Positions 7,237 to 15,654 of a DNA stretch of 64,000 nucleotides are shown one piece after another. The stretch is from Actinomadura atramentaria DSM 43919. GTDB lineage: Bacteria; Actinomycetota; Actinomycetes; Streptosporangiales; Streptosporangiaceae. A program made the translations under genes and the position numbers. How positions within the stretch are numbered: position 1 is the stretch's first letter; every line of letters begins with the position of its first letter. The notes beneath the pieces were generated by a model. That model was not told where the DNA came from and searched no databases. It was given only the letters and a program-made list of their open reading frames with translations. The DNA lies in assembly GCF_000381885.1 (NCBI RefSeq), contig NZ_KB907211.1, forward strand, positions 434,001-498,000, read 5' to 3'.

Positions 7237-8517
7237 GTGACAGGTTCTTTCGCCTCCGGATACGACGGACTTTCGGAACCCGCCCGGGTGCTTCACCGGA
7301 CGCTGGGCGTACTCTTCGTCGAAAGGTTCACTGTTCCGATGGCCGCCGCGCTCGTCGACGTCACCGGGCCTGACGCGCTGCTGCGCGACTTGTGTCGCGC
7401 CGGCTTAGTTGAATGTGACGCTGACGGCTATCGGGCGCGTGATGCCGTCCGCGAGCACGGCCGCTCGCTGATGAACCGCGCGGAGTTTGACGCCGCACTA
7501 CGCCGTCTCATCGTCTGGTACCTGTACCGCGCGGCTGAGGCCGACTACACGCTCATGCCCGGTCGGTGGAGGGACGGCCCCGCCTACGAACGGCTCCGCG
7601 GTCATCCGCCGGAGCCGAACGCCGGTGCGGCAATACGCTGGTTGGAAGGCCATCGCGCCGAACTGCGCGCCGCGGTCGAGGCCGCCGCGGAGCGGCGCTG
7701 GGCGGATCTGGTCGTCCAGCACGCCGAGGCTCAGTGGGCACTGTGCTTCCAGCTCAAGCATTACGAGCATTGGCTCGCCATCCATCGCCATGCCATCGTC
7801 GCCGCGCCGGACGCGTCCGATCGCCGACTCGCGGCTCGCGCCCATTGCCAGTACGGGCTCGGTCTGCTCGAACTCGGGGACTTCGACGGGGTCACCGTCG
7901 AGTTCGCCGCCGACCGCACTGCCGGGGACGCCCGCGCTACGGCCACCGATGTCGAGTTCAAGGGTCTGGTCCTCCTTCGCCGTTCCGGTGCCGAGAACCT
8001 GCCGGACCTCACCGCCACCCGCCCCGATCTCGCCGTGAAGGCCCTCGGCCTGTTCACTGACAACCTGCGGCTCAACCTCGCGATGAGCGAGGACGCCAAG
8101 GATCCTCGCGCCGTCGCGCTCGCCTGGCGGCACCGGGGACGCGCCCTGTCGGCGACCAGCGCGCACGACGACGCCGTCCGGCACCTGTGCTACGCCCGCG
8201 ACCGCTTTGCCGACCTCGGCGATCACTACAACGAGGGAAAGACCCTCACTGACTTCGGGCAGGCGCTGCTGCGGGCCGGACGTATCGCCGACGCCGCCGA
8301 GCCGCTGCGCGCCGCCCTCGGTCTTCTGCCCGCCGACCGGCATGCCGCTGAGCGCGCCACCGTCCTGGAAACGCTGAGCGCGCGCGCCGCACGGGCCGAG
8401 GACCGGTCCGCCACCGTGGTCGCGCTCATCGAGGCCCGTGAACTACTGCGGCCGCTCGGCGGGCCGCGTGCCGACGCCGTCGCGGCGCGGCTGGCGGAAC
8501 TCAAAGTGCAGGAGTGA
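7237..8517 (+). CDS. Winged-helix/TPR protein, NB-ARC-less relative of STAND regulators
   Basis: This 426-residue protein looks like the back half of an AfsR/NB-ARC-type STAND protein. A winged-helix-like region (about 1-85, including LLRDLCRAGLVECDADGYRARD) is followed by a helical linker with AIRWLEGHRAELRAAVEAA and TPR-like helix pairs to the end. No P-loop is present. The same order occurs after the NB-ARC in the gene at 31456-33687. The GTG at 7237 has AAGGG about 10 nt upstream. Its 3' end overlaps by 17 bp the convergent GT-B-like gene, exactly as in the second locus. Third-position A/T is more frequent than in neighbours. Confidence 0.8.
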   Translation: MTGSFASGYDGLSEPARVLHRTLGVLFVERFTVPMAAALVDVTGPDALLRDLCRAGLVECDADGYRARDAVREHGRSLMNRAEFDAALRRLIVWYLYRAAEADYTLMPGRWRDGPAYERLRGHPPEPNAGAAIRWLEGHRAELRAAVEAAAERRWADLVVQHAEAQWALCFQLKHYEHWLAIHRHAIVAAPDASDRRLAARAHCQYGLGLLELGDFDGVTVEFAADRTAGDARATATDVEFKGLVLLRRSGAENLPDLTATRPDLAVKALGLFTDNLRLNLAMSEDAKDPRAVALAWRHRGRALSATSAHDDAVRHLCYARDRFADLGDHYNEGKTLTDFGQALLRAGRIADAAEPLRAALGLLPADRHAAERATVLETLSARAARAEDRSATVVALIEARELLRPLGGPRADAVAARLAELKVQE

Positions 8518-10165
8518 ACGCCACCACGCGCCGCTCCGCGCCGATGCTCAGCGTGGCGTCGGCGGGGAGCTCGGCGAGGGTCCGGCCGTCCACGAGCCAC
8601 GTGTAGACGGCTGACGCGGCCGCGCCGATCGTTCGCGCGTCGACGCGGCAGCGGACGGGTGGCGCGTCCCGGATGTGGATCGCGCAACCGTCGGCACCGT
8701 CCTGCAACGCGATGATGAAGCAACCGGGAAACGCCGCGAACACATCGGAGGGCCGGTCCGGTGCGTTCGGTCCGGCGTACAGGACGGCGGCGAGCTTCAG
8801 CATTCGCTCGTCGGTCTCCCGCAGGTCCACCGCCAGATGGCGGCCCGCCGTCGTATCCGGAGCGTCCGGCGCGACGGCGGCTGGGAGTCGGTCGAGCACG
8901 GCCGTTCGCTCCTGCCAGGCGACCGCCGTCAATGCCGCCGTCACCGGTGTCGCGACCTCGGACCGCGGAACCTCCGGCACGCGCCGTACCACGGGCGGTC
9001 GAGTGGGCTCCGGGAGGTTCATCAATCGGTACATCTCGGTGCGCAGCAGGGCGGCCGACCGGCCCGGGACCGCTGTCGTGCTCATCGTGACGGCTGAGTA
9101 CCTGCCAAGGACGTGGGAATTGATGGCGTCCTCGATCTGGGGGCGCATCGGACGGCCGGTGTCCAGCGCGGGGGCGGCGCGGCCGAGCGCGGCAACCGGC
9201 GACGCCGGGTCCAGGTCGCTCTGCGGGAACGCGCCGAGCAGGACGGGCAGGTCGAGCGCCGCCGCGTAGAACGTCACCGAGCCGTGGTCCCCGACCACCA
9301 CGTCCGAGGCCGCGAGCGCCGCCCGCCATCCGTCGCGGGGCGGAAGCAGCACGAGCCCGGCTCGGCGCGCGTCCGCCAGCCAGGCGCGTACCTGCCAGGG
9401 GCCGTGGCCGTGCCAGATGTTGGGGTGCAACGCCGCCGCAACGGTGTACTCGTCCATCGGCAGCTCCGCGAGCAGCCGCGCGATCAGATCCGGGTGTGAC
9501 CCGAACAGCGACCGTTCATTCCATGTTGAGCTGACCAGTACGAGCCGGTGCGACGGCGGGATGCCGAGCGCCGCGCGGTACCGGGCGCGGTGCGGAAGGC
9601 TCGCGAGGATTCGGTCGAAACACGGGTCTCCCGCGACGACGGCGGCGTCCACCGCCTCGGGGCAGTCCCGTTCGAGCCGGATGAGCTGCTCGGGATGCGA
9701 CAGGACGATCGAGGACGGGATAGGGCGGCCGTCGTTCAGCAGCCAATCCGAGGAAAGGCCGAAGACCGTACTCGTTTCCGTTGCGTCCTCTTTTTTGGAA
9801 AGCCTTTTATTGTATCCGATCCCGTGGGACACCGAAAGGATCGGCGCGTTGATCCGGTGCAGGTCGCCGCCGTAGCTCGCGGTGACCGCGAGGTCGAATT
9901 CCTCGGCGAGCGCCTGGTCCCACGGAATGGTCATCGCGCCGATGTCCGCGAGGAATCCCGCGACGTCGTGCGTGAAAGGCGACGACCCCGTCCAGGTGAA
10001 CACGACCTGAATCCGCGGATCGGAGGAGAAGACGTCCACGACGTCCAGCAGGCGGGTCAGGGACGTCACGTTGTGGACGACGGCGAGGACCGTCCGGTCG
10101 GGGCGGCGGGTCCGCCAGCGGGCGGCGTGCGGGCCGATCGGCACGCGCAGCCAGTCCCGCTCCAT
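8501..10165 (-). CDS. GT-B-like protein of unknown function, copy 1
   Basis: The 554-residue product is clearly homologous to the one at 33675-35321. Shared blocks: RPDRTVLAV (21-29), SHGIGYNK (113-120), SHPEQ (156-160), VSSTW (211-215), HPNIW (247-251) and VVVGDHGSV (289-297). The HPN plus GDxGSV arrangement resembles CDP-glycerol glycerophosphotransferase/GT-B enzymes (HP...TDYSSV), so a nucleotide-sugar or polyol-phosphate transferase is my best inference. The last 200 residues are less conserved. The ATG at 10165 has GGGAGGAAC directly before it. Codons around 9780-9840 are unusually A/T-rich, a possible sign of transfer. Confidence 0.75.
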   Translation of the reverse strand: MERDWLRVPIGPHAARWRTRRPDRTVLAVVHNVTSLTRLLDVVDVFSSDPRIQVVFTWTGSSPFTHDVAGFLADIGAMTIPWDQALAEEFDLAVTASYGGDLHRINAPILSVSHGIGYNKRLSKKEDATETSTVFGLSSDWLLNDGRPIPSSIVLSHPEQLIRLERDCPEAVDAAVVAGDPCFDRILASLPHRARYRAALGIPPSHRLVLVSSTWNERSLFGSHPDLIARLLAELPMDEYTVAAALHPNIWHGHGPWQVRAWLADARRAGLVLLPPRDGWRAALAASDVVVGDHGSVTFYAAALDLPVLLGAFPQSDLDPASPVAALGRAAPALDTGRPMRPQIEDAINSHVLGRYSAVTMSTTAVPGRSAALLRTEMYRLMNLPEPTRPPVVRRVPEVPRSEVATPVTAALTAVAWQERTAVLDRLPAAVAPDAPDTTAGRHLAVDLRETDERMLKLAAVLYAGPNAPDRPSDVFAAFPGCFIIALQDGADGCAIHIRDAPPVRCRVDARTIGAAASAVYTWLVDGRTLAELPADATLSIGAERRVVAFTPAL

Positions 10166-10303
10166 GTTCCTCCCGTGCCGTAACAAACCAGGCAACCCTA
10201 CCGCGAAGCGCGCCCGGCCGACCGGCCCGCGCGCACGGCCCCGGACCGCCGTGACCGGCCCCTGACCGGGGCGGATTCGTCCTAGTCATCCCGGAACGAC
10301 CCC

Positions 10304-10332
10304 TTGACATCCCCTGTGGCGCGCATCACGAT
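10304..10332 (+). promoter_or_regulatory. Candidate sigma-70-type promoter of the catabolic operon
   Basis: TTGACA (10304-10309) is a perfect -35 box. A weak -10-like CACGAT follows at 10327-10332 after 17 bases. The start codon of the first operon gene is at 10377. The -10 assignment is uncertain. Confidence 0.5.
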
Positions 10333-10339
10333 ATGCAAT

Positions 10340-10357
10340 TGCGTAGCGAAGTACGCA
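10340..10357. promoter_or_regulatory. Perfect inverted repeat TGCGTA-N6-TACGCA, probable operator
   Basis: TGCGTA (10340-10345), spacer GCGAAG and TACGCA (10352-10357) lie just downstream of the candidate promoter and 20 bases before the first start codon. An outer ATATGC (10331-10336) and GCATAT (10355-10360) add more symmetry. The only regulator in the operon is the IclR protein at 20796-21524, the natural candidate to bind here. Confidence 0.6.
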
Positions 10358-10376
10358 TATACGTTCAGGAGGGACC

Positions 10377-11978
10377 ATGCGTCCTCGTATCCGCCCGGCC
10401 GCCCGCTCGACCGTCCGCCCCGCCGTCGCCGTCGCGGCCTGCCTCGCCCTGGCGAGCGCCTGCGGGGGCGGGACGAGCGCCGGCCAGGGCAAGACCGGAA
10501 CGGTCCAGTCGGTGCCGGCCGCCGCGTCGTCCGACCGCGACGCGACGTTCTCGTGGGGCTACACCATCGGCGCGACCAGCCTCGACCCGCACCGGGGCAC
10601 GTCGGGCTTCGACCAGAACTGGCTGTACCCGGTGTACGACCGGCTCGTCTACTCCGCCGCCGACGGCACGCTCAAGCCGATGCTCGCGACGTCCTGGGAG
10701 ACGACGGACGGCGGTCGCGCCCTGGTCATGAAGCTCCGCGAGAACGTGAAGTTCCAGGACGGGACGCCGCTGGACGCCGCCGCCGTCAAGAAGAGCCTCG
10801 ACCGCGCCCGCGACGACGACAGCGTCGTCAAGGGCGAGCTGACGATGGTGAAGTCCGTGGAGGTCGTGGACGACCACACCGTGAAGCTCCACGTCACCGG
10901 CGGCATCGGCGCGCTCATCGGCTCGCTCACCGACCGCGCCGGGATGATCATCAGCCCGAAGGCGATCGACGGCGGCAGGCTCGCCACCGAGCCGGTCGGC
11001 GCGGGCCCGTACAAGGTCGTGGAGAACCGCGCCGGGGACCGCGTCGCCTACGAGCGCGTGGACGGCTACTGGGACGCCGACGCGCAGCGCGTGAAGCGCA
11101 TGGTCTTCCGCGTCATGGGCGACGACCAGACCCGCCTGAACGCGCTGCGCACCGGCGAGCTGAACATGGCGCTGATCCGCCAGAACCAGGTCGGCTCCGC
11201 GCAGCAGATGGGCATGAGGGTCCTCGCCGGGGAGAGCCCGACGTTCTACACGTTCCAGGTGAACGCGGCGAGCAAGCCGTTCAACGACGAGAAGGTCCGC
11301 CTCGCGCTCAACCTCGCGATGGACCGCAAGGCCATCGGCGACGGCCTGCTCGAAGGGTTCTGCACCCCGCAGGTCCAGCCGTGGCCCGCGACGAGCTGGG
11401 CCTACGACAAGTCCGTCGGCGACGGCCTCGACAAGTGGCCGCACGACACCGCCAAGGCCAAGAGCCTCCTCGCGGAGGCCGGATACCCCAACGGCTTCTC
11501 CTTCAAGGCGCTCGCGGTGAACATCAGCGGCTACTCGGCCATCGCCGAAGCGCTCCAGCAGCAGTTCGCGCAGGTCGGCGTGAAGATGGACCTCCAGATC
11601 GTGGAGGCCGCGCAGGCCGCCAAGGCGTTCACCATCGACAAGACCGCCGACGCGGCCGTCCTCGGCTACTCCCCGACGCCCGACCCGCAGGGCGTCCTGG
11701 ACCGGCTCCTGCTGCCGACCGCCGCGCAGAACCCCGGCAAGCTCGCGACCAAGACGCTGGTGGACCTGGCGGGGAAGGCCGCCGCGCCCGCCGACCCCGC
11801 GCAGCGCGCGCCGTTCTACCACCAGATCCTCGCGGACACGATCGCGCACCCGCCCGCGGCGACGCCGATCTGCATGCAGAAGCGCACCGAGGCGTTCGCG
11901 CCGACCGTCAGCGGCCTGGCCGTCTACGCGGGCGGCGCGCGCGACTTCCGCGGCGTCGCGGTCGCGAAGGGCGAGTAG
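10377..11978 (+). CDS. ABC transporter substrate-binding lipoprotein (SBP family 5)
   Basis: This 533-residue protein has a twin-Arg-rich start, a hydrophobic segment and the lipobox LASAC (lipid-anchored Cys29). The mature part follows the peptide/nickel-type SBP_bac_5 plan (TSLDPHRGTSGFD, then YDRLVY and ATSWE). Such proteins capture peptides, but also many acids and glycosides. The ATG at 10377 follows AGGAGGGACC. It is the first gene of an operon ending with an IclR regulator. Because CoA-activating and beta-oxidation-like enzymes follow, the cargo is more likely a carboxylic acid or its conjugate than a peptide; that is inference. Confidence 0.92.
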   Translation: MRPRIRPAARSTVRPAVAVAACLALASACGGGTSAGQGKTGTVQSVPAAASSDRDATFSWGYTIGATSLDPHRGTSGFDQNWLYPVYDRLVYSAADGTLKPMLATSWETTDGGRALVMKLRENVKFQDGTPLDAAAVKKSLDRARDDDSVVKGELTMVKSVEVVDDHTVKLHVTGGIGALIGSLTDRAGMIISPKAIDGGRLATEPVGAGPYKVVENRAGDRVAYERVDGYWDADAQRVKRMVFRVMGDDQTRLNALRTGELNMALIRQNQVGSAQQMGMRVLAGESPTFYTFQVNAASKPFNDEKVRLALNLAMDRKAIGDGLLEGFCTPQVQPWPATSWAYDKSVGDGLDKWPHDTAKAKSLLAEAGYPNGFSFKALAVNISGYSAIAEALQQQFAQVGVKMDLQIVEAAQAAKAFTIDKTADAAVLGYSPTPDPQGVLDRLLLPTAAQNPGKLATKTLVDLAGKAAAPADPAQRAPFYHQILADTIAHPPAATPICMQKRTEAFAPTVSGLAVYAGGARDFRGVAVAKGE

Positions 11979-11981
11979 CCC

Positions 11982-12932
11982 GTGCCCGCCCACCTGCTGC
12001 GCCGCCTCGCGGCCGCCGTGCCGCTGCTCGCGGTCATCGCGGTCGGCACGTTCTCGCTGACGTTCCTGATCCCCGGCGACACGGCCGCCACGGTCGCCGG
12101 GGAGGGCGCGACGCCCCAGCGGATCGAGGAGGTCCGCCACCGGCTCGGGCTGGACGCGTCCCCGCCCGTCCAGTTCGCGCGGTGGGCGGGCGACGCGCTG
12201 CACGGCGACTTCGGGACGTCCACCGCGCACGGCGTCGCCGTCACCCACCTCATCGGGGAGCGCCTCGGGACGACGCTGTCGCTCGTCGGGTTCGGGCTCG
12301 TCGTCGCCGTCGCGGTCGGCGTGCCCGCCGGGCTCGCGGCGGGCCTGCGCGCGGGCCGCCCGCTGGACCGGATCGTCACCGCGATCACCACGCTCGGCAT
12401 CGCGGTCCCCGCGTTCTGGCTGGCGGCGCTGCTCATCGCGGCGTTCGCCGTCCGGACGCGGCTGTTCCCCGCGACCGGCTACGTCCCGCTCACCGACGAC
12501 CCGGCGGGCTGGCTGCGCTCGATGGTGCTGCCCGGCCTGGCGATCGGCGCGGCGTCCGCCGCCGACGTCGCCCGGCAGACCCGCGCCGCCGTCGCCGACA
12601 CCGCCGGGCTCGACCACGTCCGGACGAGCCGCGCCCTCGGCCTCACCCGCCGCTCGATCGCGTTCCGGCACGTCCTGCGCAACAGCGGCATCCCGATCGT
12701 CACGGTCGCGGGCGTCCAGGTGGAGCGGCTGCTCGGCGCGGCCGTCGTCGTCGAGCTGATGTTCGCGATGCCGGGCCTCGGCCAGCTCTCGCTGGACGCC
12801 GTCCGCGCCCACGACATCCCGACCATCCAGGGGATCGTGCTCGTCACGGCGGTCCTGATCATCGTGGCGAACCTGCTGGTGGACCTCACCTACGGCTGGT
12901 TCGACCCCCGGCTGCGGAGGAGCGCGGCATGA
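11982..12932 (+). CDS. ABC transporter permease, DppB type
   Basis: The 316-residue protein has about six membrane segments and the inner-membrane permease EAA-type loop DHVRTSRALGLTRRS (about 205-219). The family's first helix and large periplasmic loop are present (PGDTAATVAGEGATPQRIEE). The GTG start lies 3 bases after the binding-protein gene. It forms the membrane channel with the next gene, which its stop overlaps by 4 bp. Confidence 0.93.
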   Translation: MPAHLLRRLAAAVPLLAVIAVGTFSLTFLIPGDTAATVAGEGATPQRIEEVRHRLGLDASPPVQFARWAGDALHGDFGTSTAHGVAVTHLIGERLGTTLSLVGFGLVVAVAVGVPAGLAAGLRAGRPLDRIVTAITTLGIAVPAFWLAALLIAAFAVRTRLFPATGYVPLTDDPAGWLRSMVLPGLAIGAASAADVARQTRAAVADTAGLDHVRTSRALGLTRRSIAFRHVLRNSGIPIVTVAGVQVERLLGAAVVVELMFAMPGLGQLSLDAVRAHDIPTIQGIVLVTAVLIIVANLLVDLTYGWFDPRLRRSAA

Positions 12933-13816
12933 CGGCCGTCCTGGAGAAGACCGCCCCGGAACGGTCCACGGCCGGGCCGGTACGGCGGTTCGCGACGCGG
13001 CTCGCGCGGCAGCCGCTCGCCGTCGCGTCGGCGGCCGTGCTCGTGCTGCTCGTGCTCGTCGCCGTCGCGGCGCCGCTGCTGGCCACGCACGACCCGGACG
13101 CGACGAACCTCGCCGCCCGCAACCTGCCCGCCGGGGGCGGCCACCTGTTCGGCACCGACGACCTCGGCCGCGACGTCTACAGCCGCCTGCTGTACGGGAC
13201 GCGCGTCACGCTGCTCGCGCCCGTCATCGCGGTCGGCGTCGGCGCGGTCCTCGGCGTCCCCGCCGGGCTGCTGGCCGGATACCTCGGCGGCCCCGTCGAC
13301 TGGCTGCTGTCCCGCGTCGCGGACGCGCTGTTCGCGCTGCCCGGCATCGTCCTGGCGATGGCGATCGTCGCGGTGCGCGGACCGTCCACCGCGAACGCGA
13401 TGACGGCGGTCGGCGTGCTGTTCGCGCCCCGGCTGTTCCGGGTCGTGCGCGGCGCGACGCTGTCCGTGCGCCGCGCGGTGTTCGTGGACGCGGCGCGCAC
13501 GATCGGGGCCGGGACGGGCCGCATCGTCGGCCACCACGTCCTGCCCAACGTCGCCGCGCCGATCATCGTGCAGTTCACCGTCCTGCTCGGCTTCGGCGTG
13601 CTGATGGAGGCGGGCCTGTCGTTCCTCGGCATCGGCGTCCAGCCGCCCGAGGCGAGCTGGGGCGTGCTGCTGCGGCGCGGCTTCGACAACCTCTACGCCG
13701 CGCCGTTCCAGTCGGTGCCGCCCGGCGTCGCGATCACCGTCCTGATCCTCGCGTTCCAGTTCCTCGGCGACGGGATGCGCGACTCGCTCGGAAAGGAGCT
13801 GCGCCGTGACGCCTGA
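12929..13816 (+). CDS. ABC transporter permease, DppC type
   Basis: The 295-residue second permease has the DppC/OppC signature: a first helix around residues 32-50, HLFGTDDLGRDVYSRLLYG (about 71-89), and an EAA loop FVDAARTIGAGTGRIVGHHV. The start at ATG 12929 overlaps the previous stop (ATGA); a much longer in-frame reading upstream is just an open frame across other genes. Its 3' end overlaps the first ATPase gene by 11 bp. It pairs with the DppB-type permease. Confidence 0.93.
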   Translation: MTAVLEKTAPERSTAGPVRRFATRLARQPLAVASAAVLVLLVLVAVAAPLLATHDPDATNLAARNLPAGGGHLFGTDDLGRDVYSRLLYGTRVTLLAPVIAVGVGAVLGVPAGLLAGYLGGPVDWLLSRVADALFALPGIVLAMAIVAVRGPSTANAMTAVGVLFAPRLFRVVRGATLSVRRAVFVDAARTIGAGTGRIVGHHVLPNVAAPIIVQFTVLLGFGVLMEAGLSFLGIGVQPPEASWGVLLRRGFDNLYAAPFQSVPPGVAITVLILAFQFLGDGMRDSLGKELRRDA

Positions 13817-14804
13817 ACCCGTGACGCCCGAACCCGTGCTCGCCGTCGAGGGGCTGCGGGTGTCCGCCGCCACCGACCACGGCCGCGTCACCGTCGTGGA
13901 CGACGTCTCGCTGGCCCTGCGGCCCGGCCGCATCCACGGCCTGGCGGGGGAGTCCGGCTCCGGCAAGACCGTGACGGGCCTGGCCGTCCTCGGCCTGCTC
14001 GCCCGGCCCGCGCTGCGCGTCGAGGCGGGGACGGCCCGGCTCGGCGGCGACGACCTGCTGGCGCTCGGCGAACGCGAGCTGCGCGCGATCCGGGGCCGCC
14101 GCGTGTCGATGGTGTTCCAGGAGCCGATGACCAGCCTCGACCCGGCGTTCACCGTCGGGCGGACGATCGGAGAGGTGCTGCGCACCCACCTGCGGCTGTC
14201 GCGGCGCGCCGCCCGCGCCCGCGCGGTCGAACTGCTCGACCGCGTCGGCATCCCCGAGCCGGACCGCCGCGTGGACGCCTACCCGTTCGAGCTGAGCGGC
14301 GGGATGCTCCAGCGCGTCCTCATCGCGACGGCCATCGCCTGTGAACCGGCCGTCCTGCTCGCCGACGAGCCGACGACCGCGCTGGACGTCACGGTGCAGG
14401 CGGGCATCCTCGCGCTGCTGCGGTCCCTCGCGGACGACGGCATGGCCGTCCTGCTCGTCACCCACGACCTCGGGCTGCTCGCCGAGCACTGCGACGACCT
14501 CACCGTCATGTACGCGGGGCAGGTCGTGGAGAGCGGCCCGGTCGCGGACGTGCTGACCGCGCCCGCCCACCCGTACACGGCGGGGCTGCTCGCGGCCGTG
14601 CCGAGCGCGACCGTCCGCGCGGACCGGCTCGCCGCGATCCCCGGCGCCGTCCCCGCCCCGCACCTGATGCCGACCGGCTGCCGGTTCGCCGACCGCTGCC
14701 CGCACCGCCGCGCGGAGTGCGCCGAGCCGGTCCCGCTGACGGGCGGCGCGGGCCGCGCCCGGCGCTGCGTCCGGGCGGACGACCTCGTCCTGGAAGGGGT
14801 CTGA
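13806..14804 (+). CDS. ABC transporter ATPase, DppD type
   Basis: This 332-residue ATPase has Walker A GESGSGKT (48-55), a Q-loop in [10 protein letters not shown], signature LSGGM, and Walker [12 protein letters not shown]. Its C-terminal extension has the Cys-rich [14 protein letters not shown] typical of oligopeptide-type ATPases (oligo_HPY region). It energises the importer together with the ATPase encoded 1 base downstream. The GTG start at 13806 lies inside the permease gene. Confidence 0.94.
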   Translation: MTPEPVTPEPVLAVEGLRVSAATDHGRVTVVDDVSLALRPGRIHGLAGESGSGKTVTGLAVLGLLARPALRVEAGTARLGGDDLLALGERELRAIRGRRVSMVFQEPMTSLDPAFTVGRTIGEVLRTHLRLSRRAARARAVELLDRVGIPEPDRRVDAYPFELSGGMLQRVLIATAIACEPAVLLADEPTTALDVTVQAGILALLRSLADDGMAVLLVTHDLGLLAEHCDDLTVMYAGQVVESGPVADVLTAPAHPYTAGLLAAVPSATVRADRLAAIPGAVPAPHLMPTGCRFADRCPHRRAECAEPVPLTGGAGRARRCVRADDLVLEGV

Positions 14805-14805
14805 C

Positions 14806-15654
14806 ATGGCCGAACCCGACGAGGTGCTGCGCGTCGCGGGCCTGCGCAAGCGGTTCGTGACCCGCCGCGACCTGCTCGGCCGCCCGTCCCGGCACATCGA
14901 CGCGGTGGACGGCGTGGACCTCGACGTCCGCGCGGGCGAGACCGTCGCGCTCGTCGGCGAGTCCGGCTCCGGCAAGTCCACCACCGCGCGGCTCGTCGCG
15001 CGGCTGCTGGACCCCGACGCCGGGACCGTCACCGTCTGCGGGACGGACTGGACCGCGCTGCGCGGCCGGGCCCTGCGCGCCCGCCGCCGCGACCTGCAGA
15101 TGGTGTTCCAGGACCCGTACGCCTCCCTCGACCCGACGAAGATGGTCGTCCACCTCGTGGGCGAGCCGCTGGCCGTCCACGCGGGGCTGCGCGGCCGGGA
15201 GCTGGACGCCCGCGTCGCGGACCTGCTGGAGCGGGTCGGCCTCCCGGCCCGGCACCTGCACCGCTACCCGCACGAGTTCTCCGGCGGGCAGCGGCAGCGG
15301 ATCGCGATCGCCCGCGCGCTGGCCGCCGAGCCGCGCGTCGTCGTCGCGGACGAGGCCGTGTCGGCGCTGGACGTCTCCACCCGCGCGCAGGTGCTCAACC
15401 TGCTCCAGGACCTGCGCCGCGACCGGGGCCTGGCGTTCCTGTTCATCACGCACGACCTCGGCGTCGTCCGCCAGATCGCGGACCGCGTCGTCGTCATGCA
15501 CCGGGGCCGCGTCGTGGAGTCCGGTCCCGCCGACCGGGTCCTCGGCGCGCCCGCCGACCCCTACACCCGCGCGCTGCTCGCGGCGGTCCCCGACATCACC
15601 CGCGCGCGCGGCCGCGCCGCGGGCCGCTCCCCTTCGGAGGAACTTCCCTCGTGA
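14806..15654 (+). CDS. ABC transporter ATPase, DppF type
   Basis: The 282-residue partner ATPase has Walker [10 protein letters not shown], a Q-loop [10 protein letters not shown], signature FSGGQRQR and Walker [12 protein letters not shown]. It is somewhat shorter than many DppF proteins, with little C-terminal extension and no Cys cluster. With the two permeases, lipoprotein and DppD-type ATPase it completes a five-part importer. Its TGA overlaps the GTG of the CoA transferase gene (GTGA), tying uptake to metabolism in one message. Confidence 0.94.
   Translation: MAEPDEVLRVAGLRKRFVTRRDLLGRPSRHIDAVDGVDLDVRAGETVALVGESGSGKSTTARLVARLLDPDAGTVTVCGTDWTALRGRALRARRRDLQMVFQDPYASLDPTKMVVHLVGEPLAVHAGLRGRELDARVADLLERVGLPARHLHRYPHEFSGGQRQRIAIARALAAEPRVVVADEAVSALDVSTRAQVLNLLQDLRRDRGLAFLFITHDLGVVRQIADRVVVMHRGRVVESGPADRVLGAPADPYTRALLAAVPDITRARGRAAGRSPSEELPS

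Noticed and set aside
6997..7296. A 99-codon minus-strand frame overlapping the start of the TPR gene
   Set aside because: It has no ribosome site or recognisable motif and lies across a better-supported start at 7237; I see no reason to call it.
10304..12928. In-frame extension making the second permease a 1170-residue fusion
   Set aside because: The extension covers the binding-protein and first permease genes in a wrong frame; the ATG at 12929 with ATGA overlap is the natural start.
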